Positions 8,882 through 17,764 of a DNA stretch of 64,000 nucleotides are shown piece by piece. The translations under genes and the position numbers were made by a program. Location of the stretch: NCBI RefSeq assembly GCF_018417635.1, contig NZ_CP071007.1:4774501-4838500 (forward strand), given 5' to 3'. Source of the stretch: Pseudomonas sp. SORT22 (lineage in GTDB: Bacteria; Pseudomonadota; Gammaproteobacteria; Pseudomonadales; Pseudomonadaceae). The notes beneath the pieces were generated by a model. It saw only the letters and a list, made by a program, of their open reading frames with translations, did not search any database and had not been told where the DNA came from. Positions within the stretch are counted from its first letter, which is position 1. The number at the start of each line of letters is the position of its first letter.

Positions 8882-10339
8882 TTAGCCCTGCACCGCGCGC
8901 AGCACTTCGGCGAGGCTGGTATCGCCGCGGCGCAGGCACTCGCTGGCCATGCCGGCAAGGCTCTGGCGGCGCCCGGCCTGATGCTCGTGCATGGCCACTT
9001 CACTGGCGCCGTCGTACAGCAGGGCGATCAGCCCGGCGTCCAGCTCGATGAATTCGTACAGACCGAGGCGGCCACGATAGCCGCTGCTCTGGCACTGCTC
9101 GCAACCGACGGCATGGAAGGTCTCGCTCAGCTCCGCCAGCTCCGGCCACAGCTGCCGCTCAGCCGCCTGCAAGGGTTGCGGCCGCGCACAGCTGCACAGG
9201 CGCCGCACCAGGCGCTGGGCCATGACCCCACGCAGGCACGAGGCGATCAGGAACGGCTCGATACCCATGTCACGCAGGCGCGTCACCGCCCCCACGGCGC
9301 TGTTGGTGTGCAGGGTCGAGAGCACCAGGTGGCCGGTGAGGCTGGCTTGCACGGCGATCTGCGCGGTCTCGCGGTCGCGGATTTCGCCGAGCATGATCAC
9401 GTCCGGGTCCTGGCGCAGGATCGCCCGCAGGCCGGTGGCGAAGGTCAGCCCGGCGCGGGGGTTGATGGCGGTCTGGCCGATGCCGGCGATGGCGTACTCG
9501 ACCGGGTCTTCGACGGTGAGGATGTTGCGGCTGCCATCGTTGAGGCTATTGAGGCTGGCGTACAGCGTGGTGGTCTTGCCCGAGCCGGTCGGCCCGGTGC
9601 TCAGGACGATACCGTTGGGCCGCGCCAGGCAGCCACGCAAGCCCTGCTCCACCGCTGCCGGCATGCCGAGGTTGACCAGCGCCAGCAGGCTGGCCTGCTT
9701 GTCGAGCACACGCATCACCACCCGCTCGCCGTGGATACCGGGCAGGGTCGAGACCCGCACGTCCACCTCTCGCCCGGCTGCGCGCAGGGTGATGCGCCCA
9801 TCCTGAGGCTGGCGTTTCTCGGCGATGTCCAGGCGGGCCATGACCTTGATCCGCGACACCAGCATCGCCGACAGTGCGCGCGGCGGGCGCAGCACTTCGC
9901 GCAAGTGGCCGTCGATGCGCAAACGTACCACCAGGCTCTGCTCGAAGGTCTCGATATGAATGTCCGAGGCCTGCAGGCGCAAGGCCTGGGCAAACAGGCC
10001 GTTGATCAGGCGAATCACCGGCGCTTCGTCGTCGCTTTCGAGCAGGTCTTCGATGCGCGGCATTTCGCTCATCAGGCCGTCGAGGTCGACCTGTTCACCG
10101 ATGCCCTCGATCAGCGCGGCGGTGGCGCCTTCACCGGCCTGGTACAACTGCCCCAGGCGGCTGTCGAAACTGGCGCTGTCGAGGTGGCAGACTTCATCCG
10201 GCTGACCCTGCACGCGCAGCAGTTCCTGCAACTGGTCGCTGTCGGCATCGCTGCGCAGCCACAGGCTCCAGCCCGTCGCCAAAGGCGCCACGGCAAGGCC
10301 GGCCTGGCGGGCCAGGCGATAGGGCAACAACTCCATCAC
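8882..10339 (-). CDS. gspE: Type II secretion ATPase E (GspE/XcpR)
   Basis: A 485-residue secretion ATPase. The Walker A motif GPTGSGKT is at residues 249-256, the Walker B region DVIMLGEIRD at 313-322, with the Asp and His boxes between and after them. A tetracysteine zinc motif (Cys382, Cys384, Cys413, Cys416) marks it as GspE rather than PilT. It powers pseudopilus assembly from the cytoplasmic face, bound to GspL. The start overlaps the gspD stop by 4 bp. Confidence 0.93.
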   Translation of the reverse strand: MMELLPYRLARQAGLAVAPLATGWSLWLRSDADSDQLQELLRVQGQPDEVCHLDSASFDSRLGQLYQAGEGATAALIEGIGEQVDLDGLMSEMPRIEDLLESDDEAPVIRLINGLFAQALRLQASDIHIETFEQSLVVRLRIDGHLREVLRPPRALSAMLVSRIKVMARLDIAEKRQPQDGRITLRAAGREVDVRVSTLPGIHGERVVMRVLDKQASLLALVNLGMPAAVEQGLRGCLARPNGIVLSTGPTGSGKTTTLYASLNSLNDGSRNILTVEDPVEYAIAGIGQTAINPRAGLTFATGLRAILRQDPDVIMLGEIRDRETAQIAVQASLTGHLVLSTLHTNSAVGAVTRLRDMGIEPFLIASCLRGVMAQRLVRRLCSCARPQPLQAAERQLWPELAELSETFHAVGCEQCQSSGYRGRLGLYEFIELDAGLIALLYDGASEVAMHEHQAGRRQSLAGMASECLRRGDTSLAEVLRAVQG

Positions 10340-12291
10340 CAGACACCCTCGTCGAGGCGCTGACGGCTGGCCGGAAAGGCCTGCAACAGCTTGCCGTCAT
10401 CGCTGATGGCCGGCAGCTTCAGGGCAGTGTCCTGCTGCAGGTTGCGGTATTTCTCGGTGCTCAGGCTGGCCAGGCTCGGGCCGTCGCGCAGGATGCGTGG
10501 GCGAATGAACACCATCAGGTTCTGCTTCACGCCCTGGTGGCCGGAGGAACTGAACAGCCGCCCCAGCCAGGGAATATCACCGAGCAACGGCACTTTCTGA
10601 TTACTCGAGGTGACCTCGTCGCTGATCAGCCCGCCGAGGATCACCAGGCCGTTATCCTCGACCATGACCTTGGTCTTGATCTCGCGCTTGTTGGTGATCA
10701 CATCGCTGGCCGAAGCGTTGTCGGCAATCGACGAGACCTCCTGGACGATGTCCAGGCGCACGGTGTTGTCGATGTTGATCTGCGGCTTGATGCGCAGCTT
10801 GACCCCGACTTCCTTGCGCTCGATGGTCTGGTACGGGTTGGTGTTGTCCTGGGTCACGGAGCCGGTGACGAAGGGCACTTCCTGGCCGACCAGGATCGAC
10901 GCTTCGGCGTTGTCCAGGGTCAGCAGGGTTGGCGTCGACAACAGGTTGAAGCCGCTTTTGCTCTTCAGCGCATTGACCAGCACGGCGAAGTTGAAACCGC
11001 CGCCGAAGTTGCCAAAGCCTGCGGTCAGGCCGTTGGTGCCTGACAGCAGCTTGGCCAGCGCGGCGTTGTCCTTGCCCGCTGCAGCCCCGGCGATGGCGGC
11101 GATGCTCGGGCCGCTGCTGCCGAAGTTGACCGTACCGGCGCCGAACTTCTCATCGGCGAACAGCCACTGCACCCCCAGCTCTTCGGCGCGTGAATCCGAG
11201 ACTTCGGCAATGATCGCCTCGACCACCACCTGCGCGCGGCGCACGTCCAGTTGCTCGACGATGTTGCGATACGCCGCCAGCTCGCTGTCGGGGCCGACCA
11301 TGACCACGGCGTTGGTGCCTTCTTCATATTCCAGGCGAATCCCCGAGCTGCTCACCGGCATCGGCGCCTTGTCGTCCTTGCCGCCCTCGCCGTTGGCGGC
11401 TGGCAGGGTGTCCTGGCTGAGGCTGCGCAGCACCTTGACCACTTCGCTGGCATTGGCGTGGCGCAGGTAGATCACCTGGGTGTTGGAGCTGCGCAGGTTA
11501 TCGCCGGGGCGGTCCAGTTGCGCCAACAAGGCGCGCACCCGCTCACGGCTGTCGGCACTGCCGCGCACCAGCAACGCATTGCTGCGCGGGTCGGCCACCA
11601 CCTGGGCGCTGTCGGCGCCCTGCTCGCGGGCCAGCAACTGGCTGATCAACTTGCTGGTGTCGTTGGCGCTGGCATGCTGCAGCGGCATCACCTGCATCGG
11701 CTCGTCACTGACCTGGTCGAGCTGCAGCAGCAGGCTGTCGATGCGTTCCAGGTTGCTGCGCCAGTCGGTGATCACCAGCAGGTTGGCCGCAGGGTACGGG
11801 GTGATCACCCCGACCCGGGGATCGATCAGCGGCTTGAGGATGCCCAGTAATTGCTCGCTGGCGGCGTTGCGTACATTGAACACACGGGTGGCGACCCCGT
11901 CGCTGCCTTGCGCCGGTTTGCCCGCCGTCTCCACCGGTACCGGCTCAAGCCGCGCGGCCTGGTCGGGGACGATCTTGACGCTGCCGTTGGGCAGGTCGAC
12001 GGCGGCGAAACCCTGGGCGCGCAACTGGGCCAGGAAGATGTCGTAGATCGCGTCGCTGTCATGGCGATCGACCGTGCGCACGGTGACCTTACCTTTCACC
12101 CGTGGATCGACGATGAAGGTGGTGCCGGTAATTTGCGAGACGCTGTCGATGAACTCGCTGAGCTCGGTGTCGACGAAATTGACTTCGTATAACGGCGTCT
12201 CGTTGTCATCCAGCGCCACCGGCTCTTCGGCCCAGGCCAGGTTGAGGCCCAGGCTCAGCACGCTGGCCAGGCAGAGTCTTGCGATCATCAT
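10336..12291 (-). CDS. gspD: Type II secretion outer-membrane secretin D (GspD/XcpQ)
   Basis: A 651-residue secretin. Signal peptide residues ~1-21 (cleavage after AWA), an N0 domain (~30-100), three KH-like N1-N3 repeats (~110-370), then the C-terminal secretin barrel with the VPLLGDIPWLGRLF motif. A glycine/alanine-rich insertion lies in the gate region around residues 380-430. GspD forms the outer-membrane channel for folded substrates. No lipobox is seen, so targeting would depend on a separate pilotin not found here. Its ATG abuts the gspC stop. Confidence 0.93.
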   Translation of the reverse strand: MMIARLCLASVLSLGLNLAWAEEPVALDDNETPLYEVNFVDTELSEFIDSVSQITGTTFIVDPRVKGKVTVRTVDRHDSDAIYDIFLAQLRAQGFAAVDLPNGSVKIVPDQAARLEPVPVETAGKPAQGSDGVATRVFNVRNAASEQLLGILKPLIDPRVGVITPYPAANLLVITDWRSNLERIDSLLLQLDQVSDEPMQVMPLQHASANDTSKLISQLLAREQGADSAQVVADPRSNALLVRGSADSRERVRALLAQLDRPGDNLRSSNTQVIYLRHANASEVVKVLRSLSQDTLPAANGEGGKDDKAPMPVSSSGIRLEYEEGTNAVVMVGPDSELAAYRNIVEQLDVRRAQVVVEAIIAEVSDSRAEELGVQWLFADEKFGAGTVNFGSSGPSIAAIAGAAAGKDNAALAKLLSGTNGLTAGFGNFGGGFNFAVLVNALKSKSGFNLLSTPTLLTLDNAEASILVGQEVPFVTGSVTQDNTNPYQTIERKEVGVKLRIKPQINIDNTVRLDIVQEVSSIADNASASDVITNKREIKTKVMVEDNGLVILGGLISDEVTSSNQKVPLLGDIPWLGRLFSSSGHQGVKQNLMVFIRPRILRDGPSLASLSTEKYRNLQQDTALKLPAISDDGKLLQAFPASRQRLDEGVW

Positions 12292-12717
12292 TCATCCTTG
12301 GCGCTTGAAGCCGGTCACGGCAGGCCGTGGCGGCCAGGGCAGGCGTTCGCGCCGCCCCTGGTTGTCGAAAATCAGGCCCTGGTCATCGATGCTCTCCAGC
12401 ACGATGCCCGGCGCCAGGCGCTGGCCACGGCGCATACTGCGCGTGGCCTGGCCGTAACGCAGCACCACCACCGTGGCGCTGAGCGGCACGGCCCGCAGGC
12501 CGCCCAGGTACTCCAGCGGTAAACGGGTCAGCGGCACCTCACCACTGTCGGCCTGGGCCTGCCAATGGCCGACCATCAGGCCCGGTAAAGGCGTTGCTTG
12601 CGGCACATCGGCCACCGCCGGCAGCGGCGTGCGGCTGAGCTGCAAAACACACTGGGCGGCAAGCCAGGCGGCCAGGGTCAGCAGCGCGCCGCTGAACAGG
12701 CGCGAGGCGCGGATCAC
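12292..12717 (-). CDS. gspC: Short type II secretion protein C (GspC/XcpP), HR domain only
   Basis: A 141-residue protein starting at a GTG that overlaps the stop of the upstream lipoprotein gene (GTGA). It has one transmembrane segment (~8-26), a linker, and a beta-rich region of about 70 residues resembling the GspC homology region, with a conserved-looking ATVVVLRYGQ ... RRGQRLAPGIVLESI. GspC connects the inner-membrane platform to GspD. The C-terminal PDZ or coiled-coil domain of longer GspC proteins is absent. Position before gspD supports the call. Confidence 0.78.
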   Translation of the reverse strand: MIRASRLFSGALLTLAAWLAAQCVLQLSRTPLPAVADVPQATPLPGLMVGHWQAQADSGEVPLTRLPLEYLGGLRAVPLSATVVVLRYGQATRSMRRGQRLAPGIVLESIDDQGLIFDNQGRRERLPWPPRPAVTGFKRQG

Positions 12718-14345
12718 GCGCTCAACTCACGGGGATGCCAACCGGGATGGCCCTGGACATAGCGCAGCTGCGGCAATTGCAACGCTGGCAATTGCCAGTC
12801 GGTCGGCTGCTGCGCCAGCCAGGCCTCGACCCGTTGCCACAGCGGCTCGCCACTGCTGGAGGCGTACTGCAGGCCGAAGGTGCGGCACTGCCCCTGGGTT
12901 TCGCTGAAGCCCGAGACGCGCTTGCCGCTCGGGCTGTAGCTCAACTGCCAGGGCTGGCCCAGCCAGCGCGGCAGGTCCTGGCTGTTGTCGAGCAATAGCG
13001 GGTCACCGAACAACTGCTCGGCGGCGTTTTCCAGCACCTGCTCGACTTGCCGCGCAGGCGCCTCGACCACCGGCGCCGGGTAGCTGCCGGTCAGGCTGAT
13101 CAGGTGTTCGCGGGTGATGGCCTGGCCGGCAGCCAGGGGGCTGTCGTAGCGCAGGCCCGGGAGCAACACCGGGTAGCCGCTGTCGGCGGCCAGGGCCAGG
13201 TGCAGCAGGCGGTCCCAACTGCCACCGCGGGTATCACGGCGCCACAGTGCCTGCGGTGCGCGCGCCAGGGGTTGATCGAGCCAGGCGGCGTGACCGGCGC
13301 GTTGCTGCGCCAGCACACCACGGATCTGCGCGACGCGGGCCTGGGCGCCAGGGGTAAGGCTGCTTTCGAAGGCCGGATGAAAATGCGCGCTGAATTGCCA
13401 TTCCCCAGCGCTTCGCTGGCAGCGCACCTGGAAGGCGCCGCAAGCGCGATTGCCAGCGAACAGCACCGGCACGCGCTTGCCGCTGGCTTGCAGCACGGTC
13501 ACCGGCTCAGGCCAGAAGTCCTGGCCACGGGCGCACAGCAGCAAGTCGGCATCGCTCAGGCGTTCGGCCAGCCACAGGCCGGGGCCGGTGCCGACATCGG
13601 CCAGGGCGATCACCAGGTCTGCCTGCCCGCGGGCTTGTTCGAAGGCCGGCAGCAGCGACTGGTACCACTGCTTGAGCGAGGCTTTCTGGTCCTGGGCATA
13701 GGGGTCGGTGATGCCGACCACGGCGACCCGCACACCACCACGGCGAAACACTGTAAAGGCTGCAGCACCCAGCGCGGTGGCCTGCTCCGCAGCCAGGCCA
13801 GCGCCCAGCACGGGCTTGCCATATTGCCGATAAAGGCCGGTGCAACGCTGCGGCCACAGCACCCGCTCATCGCTGCTGACCCGCACGTCACTGGCCAGCA
13901 ACTGGCTGCCTTCAACACCGCTACCCCCCTGGGTCAGATAGGCCAGGCCGCTGCCATTCCAGCCCTGACCGTTTTCCAGAGTCAGGCAATTGTCAGTCCC
14001 GGCGCCTTGGCGCAGTTGCTCGAGCAAGGCCGCCAGCACCGCGTAGCCGCCGGTGCGCACGCCATCGGCGAGGCTGGCGTCGAGCAGCGGGTTGAGTTCG
14101 GCGCGGGCCTGGCGGGCGCTGGCGCCGGTCATCCAGGGCGCCTGGCCGAGGTGGGTGACCGGCCCCAGGCGCGTGGCCGGGACCACCGGTTTACCGGCCT
14201 GGCGGGCATCGAGGGTGTCAGCGAAATACAGCACATCGAGCGCCGCGTCGTTGCCGGCCGACGTCCCGCCCAGGCCCGCGCAGGCCGTGAGCAGCGGCGC
14301 CGCAGCGCCAACGCCGATCCAGTTCAACACTTCCCGTCTGTGCAT
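12714..14345 (-). CDS. SoxB/5'-nucleotidase-like Tat lipoprotein lacking apparent metal ligands
   Basis: A 543-residue protein. The N-terminus MHRREVLNWIGVG with a twin arginine (3-4) and lipobox LTAC (19-22) predicts a Tat-exported lipoprotein. Blocks resemble the SoxB/5'-nucleotidase metallophosphatase fold: LENGQGWNGSG sits where SoxB-type proteins have a GGD-T-WQGS block, GGVRVAVVG is a typical core strand, and the C-terminal half resembles the 5'-nucleotidase substrate domain. The metal-binding blocks (DxH, GNHE/GHWE, SH-x-G, GHTH) appear replaced (for example LADVG and ARGQDFWPEP), so it may be a pseudoenzyme. It is the first gene of the gsp operon, just downstream of a strong Pho-box candidate, so it is probably induced by phosphate limitation and may be a type II substrate. 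Function is inferred only. Confidence 0.72.
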   Translation of the reverse strand: MHRREVLNWIGVGAAAPLLTACAGLGGTSAGNDAALDVLYFADTLDARQAGKPVVPATRLGPVTHLGQAPWMTGASARQARAELNPLLDASLADGVRTGGYAVLAALLEQLRQGAGTDNCLTLENGQGWNGSGLAYLTQGGSGVEGSQLLASDVRVSSDERVLWPQRCTGLYRQYGKPVLGAGLAAEQATALGAAAFTVFRRGGVRVAVVGITDPYAQDQKASLKQWYQSLLPAFEQARGQADLVIALADVGTGPGLWLAERLSDADLLLCARGQDFWPEPVTVLQASGKRVPVLFAGNRACGAFQVRCQRSAGEWQFSAHFHPAFESSLTPGAQARVAQIRGVLAQQRAGHAAWLDQPLARAPQALWRRDTRGGSWDRLLHLALAADSGYPVLLPGLRYDSPLAAGQAITREHLISLTGSYPAPVVEAPARQVEQVLENAAEQLFGDPLLLDNSQDLPRWLGQPWQLSYSPSGKRVSGFSETQGQCRTFGLQYASSSGEPLWQRVEAWLAQQPTDWQLPALQLPQLRYVQGHPGWHPRELSA

Positions 14346-14408
14346 GTTCAGCCTGTCCCGTCGCCTTCGCGCTTGTTGGTTGTCGGGCCGGGATATTGGG
14401 GCGCCTGG

Positions 14409-14437
14409 ATTACAGTTTGATGGCAGTTAATCGACAG
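14409..14437 (-). promoter_or_regulatory. Candidate Pho box (three 11-bp-phased half-sites) for the lipoprotein-gsp operon
   Basis: On the minus strand three copies of a CTGTCAT-like heptamer (CTGTCGA, CTGCCAT, CTGTAAT) occur exactly 11 bp apart, separated by 4-bp A/T-rich spacers. This is the arrangement of PhoB binding sites. The array points toward the operon starting at 14345, 64 bp away. Low-phosphate induction of the xcp, uxpB and tat-1 genes is reported for P. putida, which fits. The site is a pattern match by eye, not scored. Confidence 0.65.
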
Positions 14438-14582
14438 CCAGGGCAAAACCTCAGGCAAATCAGGTGGTAACGATTTATTTCCTTCAACGCCTTTTAACAA
14501 AACTGCCAATCAATCATCACACTTGCTCACTAAAGTCCCGGTTTCTTTCACGCCGCATCATTGAACAAAAGGAACTGAACTG

Positions 14583-16631
14583 ATGAGTCGAGACACCGGC
14601 GACAACCTGAACCGCAACCAGAGTGGCAACCTGCCCATGGACAGCGTTCTGGAGTCTTACCTGAGCCGCCGCAGCGTGGTACGCGGTGGCCTGGGCGCCG
14701 CGATCGCGATGATTGCCGGGACTGGCCTGACGGGCTGCTTCGACAGCAGCGACTCGGATGACGATGAACCCGTAGTCGAGCCGCCAACCCCGCCGAAACT
14801 GAAGCTCGGCTTCACTTCAATCCCAGGCTCGCGCACCGACGCCTGCGTGGTCGCCGCCGGCTACACTGCTTACGTCCTGGCGCCCTGGGGCACGCCGCTG
14901 AACAGCAGCGCCAACCCGTGGAAAGCCGACGGTAGCAACACCGCCGCCGACCAGGCCAACTCGGTGGGCATGCACCATGACGGCATGCACTTCTTCCCCA
15001 TCAACGGCAGCTCCGAAGACGGTCTGCTGGCGATCAACCACGAATACATCGACGCCGACGCCCTGCACCCCAACGGCCCGACCAGCGACAGCAGCGGCAA
15101 GCGCCCGGTCGAGGAAGTGCGCAAGGAAATCAACGCCCATGGCGCCGGGGTGATCCGCCTGAAGAAAGTCAGCGGCCGCTGGCAGGTGGTCGACAACGAC
15201 CCGCTCAACCGCCGCTTCACCACCGCCACGGTGATGAACATCGCAGGCCCCCTGCGCGGCAGCGAGCACGTCAAGACGCGCTTCTCGAAAAACGGCACCC
15301 AGGCCCGCGGCACCAACAACAACTGCGGCAACGGCTACACCCCGTGGGGCACCTACCTGACCTGCGAAGAGAACTGGCCGGGGATTTTCGTCAACACCAG
15401 CGCCACCCTGCCGGCCGACCAGAAGCGCATTGGCGTCGGCACCAAGGCCGGTAACTACAAGTGGGAAAGCGTCGCCGGTGACCCAAGCGAAGTGGACGGT
15501 GAATTCAGCCGCTTCAACGTCACCCCGAGCGGCGCCAGCGCCACCGAGGACTTCCGCAACGAAGCCAGCACCTACGGCTACATCGTCGAGATCGATCCGT
15601 ACACGGCCAATACCCTTGCGGTAAAACGCACCGCGCTCGGGCGCTTCCGCCACGAGGGCTGCTGCCCGGGGCTGCCGGTGGTGGGCAAGCCGCTGGTCTG
15701 GTACATGGGCGACGACTCCAACAACGAGTACCTGTACAAATTCGTCTCCAGCGCGCTGTGGGAAGCCGCCGATGCCAACCCGGCCGACCGCCTGGCCACC
15801 GGCAACAAGTACATGGACCAGGGCAAGCTGTACGTCGCCCGCTTCAATGCCGACGGCTCGGGCGTGTGGCTGCTGCTCGACGTCAACACCCCGACCAGCA
15901 GCGGCAAGACCCTGGGCTCGATCTACGGCGACCTGCCGGGGATCATCCTCAACACCCGCGGCGCTGCCGACGCCCTCGGCGCAACACCGATGGACCGCCC
16001 GGAATGGACCACGGTCAACCCGCTCAATGGCGACGTGTACCTGACCCTGACCAACAACAGCGCACGCACCGCGGCCAAGGTCGATGCCGCCAACCCGCGC
16101 GGGCCGAACCGCCACGGCCATATCATCCGCTGGCACGACAGCGACGATCAGTTGAGCTTCAGCTGGGATATTTTCGTGTTTGGCGCCAACGCCGCCGGCA
16201 CTGCCGACATCAACCGCTCGGGCCTGACCGAACTCAACCAGTTCGCCAGCCCCGACGGCATGAGCTTCGATAGCCGCGGCATCCTCTGGTTCCAGACCGA
16301 CAACGGTGAAAAAACCCTGACCGACTACACCAACGACCAGATGCTGGCGGTGATCCCCACCGACCTGGTCGATGCCGCGGGCAAGCAGGTGCCGGTCAAC
16401 GCCAAGAACCAGGTCGACCTGCGCCGCTTCTTCGTCGGCCCCAACGGCTGCGAAGTCACCGGCATTGCCTTCACCCCCGACAACAAGTCGATCTTCGTCA
16501 ACATCCAGCACCCGGACAACTGGCCGTCTACCGACGTCGCCACTGCCGTTACCGCGGCCGGCACCAAGGTGCGGCCACGGGCCTCGACCGTGGTGATCCA
16601 GCGTGCCGATGGCGGTGAAATCGGCGTGTAA
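14583..16631 (+). CDS. uxpB: PhoX-family alkaline phosphatase, Tat lipoprotein, predicted type II secretion substrate (UxpB)
   Basis: A 682-residue PhoX/DUF839 protein. The signal region holds a twin arginine (residues 29-30, LSRRSVVRGG) and a lipobox LTGC ending at Cys52, so it should be exported folded by Tat and lipidated. PhoX-typical blocks include the MHHDGMHFFP...LLAINHEY stretch (~130-160), the TCEENW region, and the C-terminal GPNGCEVTG block. PhoX enzymes are Ca/Fe-dependent phosphomonoesterases. In P. putida a PhoX-family phosphatase, UxpB, with exactly this Tat-plus-lipobox signal is encoded next to the xcp and tat-1 genes and leaves the cell in an Xcp-dependent manner. The context here is the same. 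An AAGGA precedes the ATG by 9 bp. Confidence 0.9.
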   Translation: MSRDTGDNLNRNQSGNLPMDSVLESYLSRRSVVRGGLGAAIAMIAGTGLTGCFDSSDSDDDEPVVEPPTPPKLKLGFTSIPGSRTDACVVAAGYTAYVLAPWGTPLNSSANPWKADGSNTAADQANSVGMHHDGMHFFPINGSSEDGLLAINHEYIDADALHPNGPTSDSSGKRPVEEVRKEINAHGAGVIRLKKVSGRWQVVDNDPLNRRFTTATVMNIAGPLRGSEHVKTRFSKNGTQARGTNNNCGNGYTPWGTYLTCEENWPGIFVNTSATLPADQKRIGVGTKAGNYKWESVAGDPSEVDGEFSRFNVTPSGASATEDFRNEASTYGYIVEIDPYTANTLAVKRTALGRFRHEGCCPGLPVVGKPLVWYMGDDSNNEYLYKFVSSALWEAADANPADRLATGNKYMDQGKLYVARFNADGSGVWLLLDVNTPTSSGKTLGSIYGDLPGIILNTRGAADALGATPMDRPEWTTVNPLNGDVYLTLTNNSARTAAKVDAANPRGPNRHGHIIRWHDSDDQLSFSWDIFVFGANAAGTADINRSGLTELNQFASPDGMSFDSRGILWFQTDNGEKTLTDYTNDQMLAVIPTDLVDAAGKQVPVNAKNQVDLRRFFVGPNGCEVTGIAFTPDNKSIFVNIQHPDNWPSTDVATAVTAAGTKVRPRASTVVIQRADGGEIGV

Positions 16632-16655
16632 CCCAAGCCTCGCTCGGCGCAGCCC

Positions 16656-17621
16656 TTACCAGGGTTGCGGCGAGCGGCTGATCACCTGCACCTGCTGGAC
16701 CGGCACCAGCGCGTGCCACTGCACGATCCCGCGTGCGCGCAGTTGAAACTCGCTGCGCATCTTCTGCCCGTCCTGTTCGAATTCCAGCTGCAAGGCAAAG
16801 TCACCGCTGTTGAGCAGCAAGCCTTCGCTCAACCGTGCGAATGTTGCGTCGTCCATCGCCCCCAGTGCCTGGCGCAACGCACCCGCATCGTGATAACCGC
16901 CAGCAGGCCGGCCGGTGATGATCCGGGTCAGCAGCGAACGTGACACCTCCCCTTCGTACAGCGCTTCAAGCAATGGCAACTGCTCCAGGCTCAAGGCATT
17001 GGCATTCAGCCGCCAGCCGCTGGTCTGCGGCAGCGCGCACAACTGTGGATAGCGTTGCTGGCGGCTGGCATCGGGCTCAAGTAGCAGGTTCAGCTCACTC
17101 ATGTCGACCATCATCTGGTTGGCCGCCAGGCGCGCAGGTGACTGGCGCAGGTACTGGTCGCTGTCGGCGCCGCTGAGCCGGGCCTGGCCGTCGCTGTCGA
17201 TCCAGTCGGCCAGGGCATCGGTCAAGCGTTGCGCGGCCATGTCATCGCCCAGCAGGTAGCGAAATTGCCGTGCGGCCCGTTCGCTCTCTTCGCCAATCAG
17301 CGCGTTGACGTTGAAACAGCTGTGCAGGTCGCGGATGCGCAAGGCCGCCGAGCCGCCGGCAAAGGCATAAGACAGCGGCTGCCCGCGCAGCGCCTGCCAG
17401 AACAGCGGGCTGGCGCGCCAGGCCGGGTCTTTCAGGGCCTGCTCGGCAAACGCCAGGCCGGCGGTTTCCATGGCCCTGGCCTGCACCCGCTGCTGCACCA
17501 GGCGCACGCTGTCGATCTGCTGGCGGCCGTCCTGCACCAGCCAGGTCAGGCCGCCTGCGAGCATCGCCAGCACCACCAGCACCATCAACAGCGCCGCTCC
17601 TTGTTGCCGCTTCGCACCCAT
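16656..17621 (-). CDS. gspK: Type II secretion minor pseudopilin K (GspK/XcpX)
   Basis: A 321-residue protein beginning MGAKRQQGAALLMVLVVLAM, a prepilin leader in which the usual Glu at mature position 5 is replaced by a hydrophobic residue. This is characteristic of GspK, which caps the pseudopilus. A large globular insertion with the INVNAL-type block (FNVNALIGEE, ~110-120) follows. The frame extends to 17759, but the leader sets the start at 17621. The gene is separated from the other gsp genes by uxpB and transcribed divergently from tatA. Confidence 0.88.
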   Translation of the reverse strand: MGAKRQQGAALLMVLVVLAMLAGGLTWLVQDGRQQIDSVRLVQQRVQARAMETAGLAFAEQALKDPAWRASPLFWQALRGQPLSYAFAGGSAALRIRDLHSCFNVNALIGEESERAARQFRYLLGDDMAAQRLTDALADWIDSDGQARLSGADSDQYLRQSPARLAANQMMVDMSELNLLLEPDASRQQRYPQLCALPQTSGWRLNANALSLEQLPLLEALYEGEVSRSLLTRIITGRPAGGYHDAGALRQALGAMDDATFARLSEGLLLNSGDFALQLEFEQDGQKMRSEFQLRARGIVQWHALVPVQQVQVISRSPQPW

Positions 17622-17695
17622 GAACTGCACATCCCTAGCCAATGAGCCGTCAGTCAACACAACGGATGTTGCAGGCACATGGCAAATACAGCTGC

Positions 17696-17713
17696 ACGTC
17701 ACTTTTGCGTCAC
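17696..17713 (+). promoter_or_regulatory. Candidate Pho box upstream of tatABC
   Basis: Two GTCAC cores are spaced 11 bp apart (starting 17698 and 17709) with a TTTT spacer, matching the CTGTCAY-N4-CTGTCAY PhoB arrangement at 5 of 7 positions in each half. The site is ~50 bp upstream of the tatA start, in the gspK-tatA divergent region. Strong phosphate-starvation induction of P. putida tat-1 supports the reading. It is weaker than the site at 14409. Confidence 0.5.
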
Positions 17714-17764
17714 AAAGCGCAGGCAGGATAAGGCCTTCTTTTTCATGAGCTTGGAGCATTTTTC

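Noticed and set aside
7662..8939. N-terminal extension of gspG into the gspF region
   Set aside because: The prepilin leader at the ATG at 7661 defines the start; the extension is the gspF sequence read in another frame.
14503..14520. Second Pho box directly in front of uxpB
   Set aside because: The half-sites (CTGCCAA, TCATCAC) match the consensus at only about 5 and 4 of 7 positions; kept only as a remark.
14817..16511. Long minus-strand frame opposite uxpB, and similar frames opposite guaA, guaB and leuA
   Set aside because: Antisense shadows of GC-rich genes; no ribosome binding site or recognisable domain.
16656..17759. Longer gspK start at 17759
   Set aside because: It would put 46 residues before the prepilin leader and cover the gspK-tatA promoter region with its Pho-box candidate.
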